A stretch of DNA of 64,000 nt, taken from assembly GCF_001310225.1 (NCBI RefSeq), contig NZ_CP012898.1:1550001-1614000 (forward strand). The letters run 5' to 3'. Of this stretch, positions 17,532 to 25,333 are shown piece by piece. The DNA is from Pseudalgibacter alginicilyticus (GTDB lineage Bacteria; Bacteroidota; Bacteroidia; Flavobacteriales; Flavobacteriaceae). The translations under genes and the position numbers were made by a program. Positions within the stretch are counted from its first letter, which is position 1; the number at the start of each line of letters is the position of its first letter. The notes under the pieces are model-generated. The model was not told the origin of the DNA, did no database searches, and saw only the letters and a list, made by a program, of their open reading frames with translations.

Positions 17532-18671
17532 TTAAATTTCACTATTTATATAAATCTGTTTGCCAGATTTATATACACTTAGAATATGAATGGAATTATC
17601 TTTTAATTTAAATAAAATAAAATCATTGTTAGTATCTGACAAACCTACTAATTCCCTCGGTTGAATGGAAGCAAAAGACCAAGCTTCGGTTAAACTCACT
17701 ATTCCACTTGAAAAAAGTTTATTAACACAATGCAACAAAGAAACCGCAGATCCAGCTAATACATTTTCATTCTTATAAGTAGAAAGCTTTCCTTCTTTTT
17801 CTAATTTCACCTTTCCTCCTATATGAGAATGATAAACACCAGCTTCCATACCCGCAAACATAGTTGAATCACTAACTAGAATAACATGCTTCTTTTTAAC
17901 CTGAATCACTATTTTTAAAAAATTATCAGGTAAATGAAAACCATCTGCTATGACACTGGGTATTAAATAATTATTCGCTAATTGATCAAATATTATATTA
18001 GAGTTTCTATGAAGCGATAAAGGCGCACCATTACCTAAATGAGTAGACATTTTAGCACCAGCTCTAACAGCAGCGTCTATTTGCCCATTACTCGCCACTG
18101 TGTGTCCAATTGATACTATAATATTATTAGCTACACACTTGGTAATAAACTCTATTGAATTATCCCATTCAGGACTTATTGTGACTATTTTAATTCTATT
18201 TCCAGACGCTTCTTGAAACACTTCAAACAACTCCCAGTCAGGTGCTTTAATATAATTTTTAGAATGTGCACCTGAGGCCTCTTTTACAGGAGAAATAAAT
18301 GGCCCTTCAAGATGAATTCCACTTACATAAGACTCAATTAAAGAGTTTTTTAGACATAGTTTATTAATATTTTTCAGAAGGTTTATAATATTAATATCAG
18401 AATTTGTAATTATCGTTGGAAAAAAAGACAAAACTCCTTCTTTAGATAAGCTATTAATTACCTTAAGAAAATCGTTTTCAATAATAGGAAATGTATTAAA
18501 ATCAACTCCGGAAAAACCGTTTATCTGGATATCTAATAAACCAGGGGCTACATATATAGTTTCCTCACTTTTAACATCTATTCTTTTTCTTGAAACCTCA
18601 AAATTATCATCAATTTCTATTTGAATTAATTCGTTTGAAATACAGTCAACACAGTTAATTATTTCTTTCAT
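17532..18671 (-). CDS. nagA: N-acetylglucosamine-6-phosphate deacetylase
   Basis: A 379-residue amidohydrolase that removes acetate from GlcNAc-6-P to give GlcN-6-P for NagB. Landmarks are PGLLDIQINGF at about 43-53, the metal-binding glutamate in SGIHLEGPF (E122), histidines in SIGHTVAS (H190) and STHLGNGAP (H211), and the catalytic aspartate in LVSDSTMFAGM. It starts 27 bases after the SSS transporter and shares its transcript, controlled by the operator at 20229-20247. The final codons contain a perfect 12-bp hairpin (17547-17575). It lies apart from nagB, which sits in the sus operon. Confidence 0.92.
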   Translation of the reverse strand: MKEIINCVDCISNELIQIEIDDNFEVSRKRIDVKSEETIYVAPGLLDIQINGFSGVDFNTFPIIENDFLKVINSLSKEGVLSFFPTIITNSDINIINLLKNINKLCLKNSLIESYVSGIHLEGPFISPVKEASGAHSKNYIKAPDWELFEVFQEASGNRIKIVTISPEWDNSIEFITKCVANNIIVSIGHTVASNGQIDAAVRAGAKMSTHLGNGAPLSLHRNSNIIFDQLANNYLIPSVIADGFHLPDNFLKIVIQVKKKHVILVSDSTMFAGMEAGVYHSHIGGKVKLEKEGKLSTYKNENVLAGSAVSLLHCVNKLFSSGIVSLTEAWSFASIQPRELVGLSDTNNDFILFKLKDNSIHILSVYKSGKQIYINSEI

Positions 18672-18698
18672 TATAGAGTGTTTCGATATTTTAAAAAA

Positions 18699-20186
18699 TT
18701 AGTTTTCGGATTTTTCATCAATAGCTTCTAATAATTTTAAAACCTCTGGAGATACAATGGTTTTTCGATTTATAAAACCTAAAAGGATATATAAAAAAAC
18801 AGATACAATTAATGGCAAACTTATTTCTAATGCAAAAGGAAGACTTAATGAAAAAATCTTAATCAAAGCAAAACTAATTAAACCACCAAAAATAGAAACC
18901 AGAGCAGCTGTAGATCCACTTTTTTTGAATAAAGGAAGCATTCCTAACAACATTGGTACCGCAATAGGCCCTACCAAAGCTGCAAACCAAGCCACTATAA
19001 GCCCTAAAATACCTCCAAAGGATTCGTATTGAGTTGCTATAAGTATTGTGAAAAAAATAAAAATAAACGTGACTTTTCTTGCCACAATTAATGGATTAGT
19101 TGAGCTAGAAACCTTAAGCCTCTTAAAATGAAGAGGCAATATATCTCTAGTGATAACTGCCGAAATAGTATTTGCATCACTTGATGTCATAGACATAGTT
19201 GTAGCAAACATTGAAGCTAATACTAAACCTATCATACCTTTAGGCAAAAGCGTAATGGTTAAGAGTCCATAAGATTCTGTAGGATTTTCCAAATTTGGCA
19301 ATAAAATAGGAGCGGCCCACATTGGAAAAAACAATATTAAAGGCCAGATTAAATATAAAACGCCCGATAATATAGCAGCCCTTTTTGTATTTAGTTCATT
19401 AGGAGAGGAAATATACTTTGTTGCTAGATTCCAAGTACCTCCATTATAACTCAACATATTAATAAACAAGAAAGCTAAGGCAAAACCAACTGTGTATGGC
19501 TCAGCAAAAGGTTCGCTATTTTTAGCAGGCAACTGGTTCCAGATTGTAAAAACAGAATCTAATCCACCTAATTTAGATGCCGCAGCAAAAAACATAGCAA
19601 TACCAGCACCAATTTGAACTATGAACTGTATAAAATCACTCACCGTTACGGCCCAAAGACCTCCAATTGTAATATAAACAATAGAAACACCTCCAGAAAA
19701 AAGTACACCATAAAGAATAGGAATACCTGTAAATACCTTTAACAAAATTGCTATGGCTGCCCACTTAGCAGCAACATCAAATAACTTCAGGATGACACCA
19801 CTCCAAGCTATAACTTGTTGTGTTTTTATACCATATCTTATGGAAAGATATTCTAAGGGAGATTGAATCCCAATTTTTTTTCGCAATCGCACCCAACGAA
19901 CTGGAAAAATATTAATAGTTACTAAAATTGAAATACCTACTGTCATGGCCCACCATACGTAAATTGAAACCCCATGTGTATAGGCTAATCCTGCATAAGC
20001 AACAAACACAGCTCCACTATAACCAGACACATGATGTGAAATACCAGACAGCCACCAAGGTAAATTACCTCCTGCAGTAAAATAATCATCAGAGTCTTTA
20101 TTTTTATAATGTGCCCAAACACCAATAACCACCATTATTAAAAAAAATACAATAATTACAATCCAATCCAATAGCTGCAGCGTCAT
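18699..20186 (-). CDS. Sodium:solute symporter (SSS family), probable amino-sugar importer
   Basis: A 495-residue inner-membrane protein with about 13 hydrophobic segments. SSS features include DYFTAGGNLPWWLSGISHHVSGYSGAVF near the N-terminus, the central GGLWAVTVSDFIQFIVQIG and MFATTMSMTSSDANTISAVITRDI. It uses the sodium gradient to move a solute inward. Its coupling to nagA (27 bases) suggests GlcNAc or a related N-acetylhexosamine, an inference from context. Use of sodium fits the Na+-pumping NQR complex elsewhere in the window. It is transcribed from a promoter in the 107-base gap after regulator B. Confidence 0.9.
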   Translation of the reverse strand: MTLQLLDWIVIIVFFLIMVVIGVWAHYKNKDSDDYFTAGGNLPWWLSGISHHVSGYSGAVFVAYAGLAYTHGVSIYVWWAMTVGISILVTINIFPVRWVRLRKKIGIQSPLEYLSIRYGIKTQQVIAWSGVILKLFDVAAKWAAIAILLKVFTGIPILYGVLFSGGVSIVYITIGGLWAVTVSDFIQFIVQIGAGIAMFFAAASKLGGLDSVFTIWNQLPAKNSEPFAEPYTVGFALAFLFINMLSYNGGTWNLATKYISSPNELNTKRAAILSGVLYLIWPLILFFPMWAAPILLPNLENPTESYGLLTITLLPKGMIGLVLASMFATTMSMTSSDANTISAVITRDILPLHFKRLKVSSSTNPLIVARKVTFIFIFFTILIATQYESFGGILGLIVAWFAALVGPIAVPMLLGMLPLFKKSGSTAALVSIFGGLISFALIKIFSLSLPFALEISLPLIVSVFLYILLGFINRKTIVSPEVLKLLEAIDEKSEN

Positions 20187-20228
20187 ATTAATTTCTTTAA
20201 TTAGTTAATTAACAATTGATTTTTACAA

Positions 20229-20252
20229 TTACGGTAACGTACCTCAAAAATA
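20229..20252 (-). promoter_or_regulatory. Operator of regulator B plus -7 box before the SSS-nagA unit
   Basis: TTACGGTAACGTACCTCAA (20229-20247, plus-strand sense) contains GGTA-acg-TACC arms. On the minus strand a TATTTTTG -7 box (20245-20252) abuts it, placing the operator over the likely transcription start. A 17/19 match recurs at 21514-21532. Confidence 0.65.
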
Positions 20253-20293
20253 TAAAAAAAAAAGTACTAACCTAATTTAAATAGAAAAAACGA

Positions 20294-21346
20294 TTAATAA
20301 TATTTATAATTTTTCTTTGTTATTATGTCTAAAGGCATGATAATTTCTTTTTCTACCTCCTTTTTTAGTATAAGATGTTCAAACAATTTAACAACAGCCA
20401 GATACCCTTGTTCTTCAGGGCGTTGACAAATCAAAAAATCTATAATATTATTTTCAAGAAATTCAATATCATCATAAAAAAAATCATATCCAATAAGATA
20501 TATTTTTTTGCCCTCCCTTTTTTTAAAATACTTTGCGATATATGCAACTTTGGAATTAGGGATAAAAATGCCTTTGATTTGAGGGTTATCACCTAAAGTT
20601 TTTGTTAAAACATTCTCGAAACCATTTTCGTTAAAATCAGGTATGATAAGCGACTTTGTGACAATGGCCTGATTATTATCACTCAAATAAGCATTCATTC
20701 CTTTTTCTTTTAACCCTATTATATCTTCAGTATCCATTGTTTTTTTTAAGTGTAGAATTAAAATTTCTCCCTTGGTAAAACAATAATTAAATAATTGAGC
20801 TGCCAGTTCCCCACTTTCAAACAGTGGCTGTTGGATACTACATAATGAATCAATTTTTCTTATGTTAGAATCTATAAAAACATAGGGACGATTCTTCTGC
20901 TTGCAATCGGCTAATAGAATTTCAATCTCATCAGCAAACTTAGAAGTCAAAATCAATCCTTGAATATCACTATTAATCAATTCAAGAATTCTCTTTCTAA
21001 TTTCTTCATTATTATTTTGTTTGAAATTATAAATCTTAATCTTAATACGATATTGTGCTAATTCTTTTTGTGCTTTTATGATTCCTTTCATAGGAAACTC
21101 CCAATATCCAGATTCTTCAGAAATTTCAGGCAACAAAACACCTAAAACAATTTTCTTGCTTTTTGACAGGTTACTAGCTAAAATATTGGGCTGATACCCC
21201 ATTTTATCTATCACTTTTAAAACCTTTTCTTTTGTTTTTTTACTTACACCTGCTCGATTATGTATAACACGATCTACTGTAGCCAAAGCAACATTAGCAG
21301 CTTTCGCAACATCTTTAATACCTATAACACGTTCGTCTTTCCCCAT
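20294..21346 (-). CDS. LacI-family transcriptional regulator (regulator B)
   Basis: A 350-residue regulator. The N-terminal HTH (IGIKDVAKAANVALATVDRVI, then HNRAGVSKKTKEKVLKVIDKMGYQPNILAS) precedes a periplasmic-binding-protein domain of the substrate-binding (Peripla_BP_4-like) type (VLGVLLPEISEESGYWEFPMKGI). Its DNA-reading helix (ALATVDRV) differs from that of regulator A (SPSTISRA), consistent with a different operator. Matching sites lie just downstream, before the SSS-nagA unit, and upstream between it and the CBM9 gene. It probably controls both and perhaps itself. The effector is unknown; an amino sugar is the simplest guess. Confidence 0.92.
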   Translation of the reverse strand: MGKDERVIGIKDVAKAANVALATVDRVIHNRAGVSKKTKEKVLKVIDKMGYQPNILASNLSKSKKIVLGVLLPEISEESGYWEFPMKGIIKAQKELAQYRIKIKIYNFKQNNNEEIRKRILELINSDIQGLILTSKFADEIEILLADCKQKNRPYVFIDSNIRKIDSLCSIQQPLFESGELAAQLFNYCFTKGEILILHLKKTMDTEDIIGLKEKGMNAYLSDNNQAIVTKSLIIPDFNENGFENVLTKTLGDNPQIKGIFIPNSKVAYIAKYFKKREGKKIYLIGYDFFYDDIEFLENNIIDFLICQRPEEQGYLAVVKLFEHLILKKEVEKEIIMPLDIITKKNYKYY

Positions 21347-21513
21347 ACCAAACTTTTATTATCTCTCTAAAGTCAAACAACAAATTAAAGCATATACTTA
21401 TAAAATATATTTAAGTACAAACTACTAATAAAGATATCAAACCTTACTTAGTTAGCTAAATATATTATTTTTTATAACGAAACAGCTAATACAACTAAAA
21501 ATATAAATTATAT

Positions 21514-21532
21514 TTACGGTAACGAAACTCAA
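21514..21532. promoter_or_regulatory. Second operator of regulator B, before the CBM9-like gene
   Basis: TTACGGTAACGAAACTCAA matches 17 of 19 bases of the site at 20229-20247. It ends 34 bases before the GTG start of the CBM9-like gene, and a TATATTTA -7-like sequence runs directly into it. It lies between divergent genes and could serve both. Confidence 0.6.
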
Positions 21533-21566
21533 TATTTATAATAAAATACAATAATAAAAATAGTTC

Positions 21567-22205
21567 GTGAAAAAAAAGATATCCATACCACAAATTCCAC
21601 AAAATAAATTTACAGGCATTAATAAAATTTTAAAGCCCTATGATTACCATCATATTAATGAGTACCCATGGGAAAATACGGAAAACAATAGAAGTGTACG
21701 TTTTAAAATAGCTCACGACAATCAAAATATATATTTACATTATGATGTTACAGAGCCTGAAATGTCTGCTTCATATTTCAAACACAATGATCCTGTTTAT
21801 AAAGATAGTTGTGTTGAGTTTTTTATTGCATTTGAAAATGAAGACAACTATTACAACTTTGAATTTAATTGTTTAGGCACCTGTCTTTTAGGCTGGGGAG
21901 CTAATAGACACAATAGACGATTAATAGATACCAAAACAATAGATTTAATTAAGATTAAAACTAAAATAAAAAGAATAAATCAACATAGTTTGATAACATT
22001 TAATTGGAAAATACACATAAAAATTCCTTTAGACACCTTCGCTTTTAACACTTTCAAATCTCTTAAAAATCTAAAAGCTAAAGCAAATTTTTATAAATGT
22101 GGTGATGATTTATCTAAACCTCATTATATAACTTGGAATACTATAAAATCTGAAAAACCAGATTTTCATTTAAAATCGTTTTTTGGAGATATCGAATTTA
22201 ATTAA
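21567..22205 (+). CDS. Carbohydrate-binding family 9-like protein
   Basis: A 212-residue protein with a GTG start and no obvious signal peptide. It resembles the CBM9-like domain of Bacteroidota (WENTENNRSVRFKIAHDNQNIYLHYDVTEPEM, KDSCVEFFIAFENEDNYYNFEFNCLGTCLLGWG, WKIHIKIPLD). Related domains bind the reducing ends of glycans, but stand-alone members have no defined role. The shared operator with the SSS-nagA unit places it in the same regulon. Absence of an export signal is odd for a glycan-binding protein; an upstream start would have to cross the operator. Confidence 0.75.
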   Translation: MKKKISIPQIPQNKFTGINKILKPYDYHHINEYPWENTENNRSVRFKIAHDNQNIYLHYDVTEPEMSASYFKHNDPVYKDSCVEFFIAFENEDNYYNFEFNCLGTCLLGWGANRHNRRLIDTKTIDLIKIKTKIKRINQHSLITFNWKIHIKIPLDTFAFNTFKSLKNLKAKANFYKCGDDLSKPHYITWNTIKSEKPDFHLKSFFGDIEFN

Positions 22206-22347
22206 TTTAAAAATAAACTTTCAATGGTTGCCACTAATTAGCACCTAAAGAACCATAAATGCACAGGTCAGCCTGCTGAATACAATGCTATTATTGTGTT
22301 TACTGAATTTAAGGTTATTTACATCTATTAATTTTTGAGTATACTGC

Positions 22348-22382
22348 GTTTCTTTTTGTCCCACCCTAAAACAAAAAGAAAC
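22348..22382. repeat. Perfect 12-bp inverted repeat in a gene-free stretch
   Basis: GTTTCTTTTTGT (22348-22359) pairs with ACAAAAAGAAAC (22371-22382), loop of 11. It lies in the 525-base gene-free stretch between the CBM9-like gene and the tRNA, where I see nothing else. It is not followed by a clear T-run. Confidence 0.5.
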
Positions 22383-22702
22383 ACTACTTGCACTTATTAT
22401 TAAATCCATTTTCTTAAATATTTGCTATTTAAATTTTTAAGAAACCTTGACTACATGTATTAATCTTGCAGATACTTATTCTGCTGTTCCTAAATTAAAT
22501 AAATGTCTAACATTTTCTAACTAATAACTGTCTTAACTCTTCGTTTATTCGTTAAATTATTATACAATCCACTTGTATAAACCTTTTTTGCCCTAAAATG
22601 AACTTTCAAACTACACCAAAATGAAAGAATTGCCTATTTATCAATAAATTAACCAGATGATTATAAGATTAAATGCAAACATAAACTTTAAAGCATAAAA
22701 AA

Positions 22703-22724
22703 AGCTCCATATTTCTATGAAGCT
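22703..22724 (-). terminator. Terminator of tRNA-Gly
   Basis: On the minus strand AGCTTCATA and TATGGAGCT form a stem with a short loop, followed by a run of seven Ts, immediately 3' of the tRNA gene. Confidence 0.75.
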
Positions 22725-22730
22725 CCTTGA

Positions 22731-22802
22731 GCGAGAGACCGGGTTCGAACCGGCGACATTCAGCTTGGAAGGCTGACGCTCTACCAACTGAGCTACTCTC
22801 GC
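22731..22802 (-). tRNA. tRNA-Gly (anticodon TCC)
   Basis: The minus strand gives a 72-base cloverleaf. The acceptor stem is GCGAGAG paired with CTCTCGC, the D arm begins AGCTCAGTTGGTAGAGC, the anticodon loop CTTCCAA has TCC, and the T arm is CCGGTTCGAACCCGG. The terminal CCA is not encoded. Confidence 0.95.
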
Positions 22803-22848
22803 ATTTCCTCTGCAAATATAAATACATTTTATAAATCTGCAAGCAAAA

Positions 22849-23274
22849 TTAAAACTTCTTTAAAAAATGAAAACCTAAAATATTAAAACCTTCATTATAA
22901 TAAAACTTATGAGAAGGCGCATTACCCACATAGGTATTCAACTCAGTTACTTTACAACCTTTCCTCTCCGCATAATCATACAACCACTTAAAAAATTGCT
23001 GTCCCAACCCTTTGTTTCTATAAGCTTCTTCAATATAAACATGATCAATTTCCATGCTCTTACCTGCATAATGCCGTGTACAAAACCATAATCCAGCTAC
23101 TCCTATTAATACTTCTCCTTCATAAATGACTGCACATTCGTAATTTTGAGTAATCATTTCTGAAAAACGTTCTTTTAATACATCTTCAGAAATCTTTCCT
23201 CTATTTAATTTCACAACCAAAGGAATAACGCTATTAATCTCCTTTTTATCTATAATTTTAAAAACAAATGACAT
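22849..23274 (-). CDS. GNAT-family N-acetyltransferase
   Basis: A 141-residue GCN5-related acetyltransferase. The acetyl-CoA binding motif A is visible as IDHVYIEEAYRNKGLGQQFFKWLYDYAERKGC (R/Q-x-x-G-x-G/A type), followed by motif B around LNTYVGNAPSHKFYYNEGF. The acceptor is unknown. It is divergent from another GNAT gene 56 bases away; the two are not close copies. It reads toward the tRNA gene. Confidence 0.88.
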   Translation of the reverse strand: MSFVFKIIDKKEINSVIPLVVKLNRGKISEDVLKERFSEMITQNYECAVIYEGEVLIGVAGLWFCTRHYAGKSMEIDHVYIEEAYRNKGLGQQFFKWLYDYAERKGCKVTELNTYVGNAPSHKFYYNEGFNILGFHFLKKF

Positions 23275-23330
23275 AAATTTATATTTTAAATAAAAGTGCT
23301 AATTTCAACAAAAAAATAATTAAATGAAGT

Positions 23331-23792
23331 ATGAACTACATCATAAAACAAATAAATTCAAAAGAAACTCATGATGTAAGGCACCCTGTTTTACGTACAG
23401 GTAAACCAATAGAATCTTGTATATTTGATGGAGATGATTTAAAAACCACAATACACCTGGGGTTGTTTAAAAATGAAAAACTCATTGCTGTAGCTTCATT
23501 TTTTAAAAACGAAACCAAACTACTTAATAAAACCAATCAATTTCAACTTCGTGGCATGGCTGTTTTAAAAAAATTTCAAGGTAACAATTTAGGGAAACTA
23601 CTTTTAGAATATGGTGAATCTGAACTAAAAAAACAACAAACTATAATTTTATGGTGTAATGCCAGAGAATCCGCAATCAACTTTTATAAAAAATGTGATT
23701 ATCAAATTATAGGAAAGCCTTTTAATATTGAATCTATAGGTACTCATTACGTCATGTATAAAACCATTACAGATAAAAATAATGTAACTTAA
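23331..23792 (+). CDS. GNAT-family N-acetyltransferase
   Basis: A 153-residue GNAT protein. Motif A reads QLRGMAVLKKFQGNNLGKLLLEYGE, and the motif B region reads LWCNARESAINFYKKCDYQIIG. The substrate is unknown. It is transcribed divergently from the other GNAT, probably from a shared 56-base intergenic region. Confidence 0.88.
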   Translation: MNYIIKQINSKETHDVRHPVLRTGKPIESCIFDGDDLKTTIHLGLFKNEKLIAVASFFKNETKLLNKTNQFQLRGMAVLKKFQGNNLGKLLLEYGESELKKQQTIILWCNARESAINFYKKCDYQIIGKPFNIESIGTHYVMYKTITDKNNVT

Positions 23793-23868
23793 TCGCATCA
23801 TTTGGGGTCTATGTAATGTGGATAATTCTAAAAATATGGCAACTTAAAAACATTAATATAAAATTATA

Positions 23869-24648
23869 ATGATAAGTAATAAATTCAAAATTAGATTGCT
23901 TATTGGCTTAGCAATTGTAGCTTTCGCTTTTATAAAGCGCTGCAGCAGTACAGAAACAAACCCCTATACTGGCCGAACACAAACCATAAACATGAGTTCT
24001 GACCAAGAAATAGCGATTGGTTTGCAAAGCCTTCCTCAAATGACAGCACAATATGGAGGCTTATATCCAAATGACCAATATCAAACTTTAGTTGATGATG
24101 TAGGAAATAAATTAATCAACAACAGCATTGCCAAGGACACCCCCTATAGATATGAATTTCATTTATTAGCTGACGAAAATACCATAAACGCCTTTGCGCT
24201 TCCTGGGGGTCAAATTTTTATAACCTTTGCACTCTTTTCTAAATTAGAAAACGAAGACCAATTAGCTGGTGTTTTAGGTCATGAAATAGGTCATGTTTTA
24301 GGCAGACATTCTGCAGAACGTATTGCAGAAAGTGATTTTTGGCAAACAGTAGCTAAAGGTGCTTCTGTTGGTGCAGACATGGGTGGTATGGTAAATAGTA
24401 TTGGACAACAAACTCTTTTAAATAACGGTCGTGGAGATGAATTAGAAAGTGATGATTTAGGAGTGCTATTCATGTTAAATGCTGGTTATAATCCAGAAGA
24501 AATGATAGGTGTTATGGAAATATTAAAAGCTGCTGCAGGCCCAAATAGAATCCCTGAATTTCAAAGCTCACACCCAGACCCTGAAAATAGAATTGAAAAA
24601 ATTCAAGAATCAATAAAAAAATATAAAAACAATAAAAGCCTCTATTAG
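23869..24648 (+). CDS. M48-family metallopeptidase
   Basis: A 259-residue envelope protease. An N-terminal hydrophobic stretch (about 8-22) serves as signal or anchor. The zinc motif HEIGH is at 138-142, with a third ligand region in GRGDELESDDLGVLFMLNAGYNP. The single peptidase domain resembles the catalytic part of BepA/LoiP but has no C-terminal TPR. It probably works in envelope protein quality control. A cysteine at 25 (IKRCSS) is not a good lipobox. A hairpin terminator overlaps its stop. Confidence 0.87.
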   Translation: MISNKFKIRLLIGLAIVAFAFIKRCSSTETNPYTGRTQTINMSSDQEIAIGLQSLPQMTAQYGGLYPNDQYQTLVDDVGNKLINNSIAKDTPYRYEFHLLADENTINAFALPGGQIFITFALFSKLENEDQLAGVLGHEIGHVLGRHSAERIAESDFWQTVAKGASVGADMGGMVNSIGQQTLLNNGRGDELESDDLGVLFMLNAGYNPEEMIGVMEILKAAAGPNRIPEFQSSHPDPENRIEKIQESIKKYKNNKSLY

Positions 24649-24658
24649 TGAGGCTTTT
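24634..24658. terminator. Bidirectional terminator
   Basis: AAAAGCCTC (24634-24642) and GAGGCTTTT (24650-24658) form a 9-bp stem with A- and T-rich flanks. It lies between the convergent M48 and ankyrin genes and overlaps the M48 stop codon. Confidence 0.75.
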
Positions 24659-24694
24659 AAAGAGTGACTAACTCAGAAATAATTGTAAAAACAA

Positions 24695-25084
24695 TTAATC
24701 TTTACTTAATGCATCTTCCAAGATAACTGCTGCATCAGTTGCTTTATGCAACTTAGCATAATCCAAAGCTGTTTTTCCAGTATCAGACTTCATGTTCAAT
24801 TTAGCGCCTTTAGAAATCAAAAGCTTTAAAATGTCTGTCCTGTTAAATTTTGCTGCATACATAATTGGTGTCATGCCATTGGATTTTTGATTCACATCAG
24901 ATCCTAATTCAATGAGTTTTTTCACTGTTTCAATATCGCCTTTGGCTATTGAAATGCAAAAAGGACTTACCTTGGGTATAATTGTTTCAATAAAACTATT
25001 AGAAAAACTACTTGAAACTTTGGCGTTTACGGTTACAAAAGATAAACATAAGGCCATACTGGTAATAACGATTGTTTTTTTCAT
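24695..25084 (-). CDS. Secreted ankyrin-repeat protein
   Basis: A 129-residue protein with a signal peptide (about 1-21, ending VNAK) and roughly three ankyrin repeats: SIAKGDIETVKKLIELGSDVNQKS, GMTPIMYAAKFNRTDILKLLISKGAKLNMKS and GKTALDYAKLHKATDAAVILE. It probably acts as a periplasmic protein-binding module. The partner is unknown. The 249-base gap 25085-25333 upstream holds only the gpmI promoter region. Confidence 0.85.
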   Translation of the reverse strand: MKKTIVITSMALCLSFVTVNAKVSSSFSNSFIETIIPKVSPFCISIAKGDIETVKKLIELGSDVNQKSNGMTPIMYAAKFNRTDILKLLISKGAKLNMKSDTGKTALDYAKLHKATDAAVILEDALSKD

Positions 25085-25302
25085 GATGAATGATTTAATT
25101 GATGAATAATTTGATTGTTTGATATACTTAACAGACGCTAATAATTTTAATTTGTTACATAGAATGAGAAAAAATATCTCATTTAAATTATTTTTTTTTA
25201 CTAATACACCAAAAACTACCAGTTCGTATCATAAACCTCAAATCCCTTCTAAAATCATCTTAAAAAACAGGTTGTTTTGAAAGCTTTCTTAGTAAACTTC
25301 TT

Positions 25303-25310
25303 TATCTTTG
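25303..25310 (+). promoter_or_regulatory. Promoter -7 box of gpmI
   Basis: TATCTTTG matches the Bacteroidota TAnnTTTG box, with a TTTTG about 23 bases upstream. The gpmI ATG is 23 bases downstream. Confidence 0.6.
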
Positions 25311-25333
25311 AAGTCTATTAAAATCAATACAAA

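Noticed and set aside
17325-17582. An 85-residue open frame crossing the operator region and the nagA 3' end
   Set aside because: It overlaps nagA in antisense and contains an operator, and its translation resembles no known protein.
12489-21452. A 15-base direct repeat (CAAACCTTACTTAGT at 12489 and 21438)
   Set aside because: One such match is expected by chance in 64 kb of AT-rich sequence, and neither copy has matching context.
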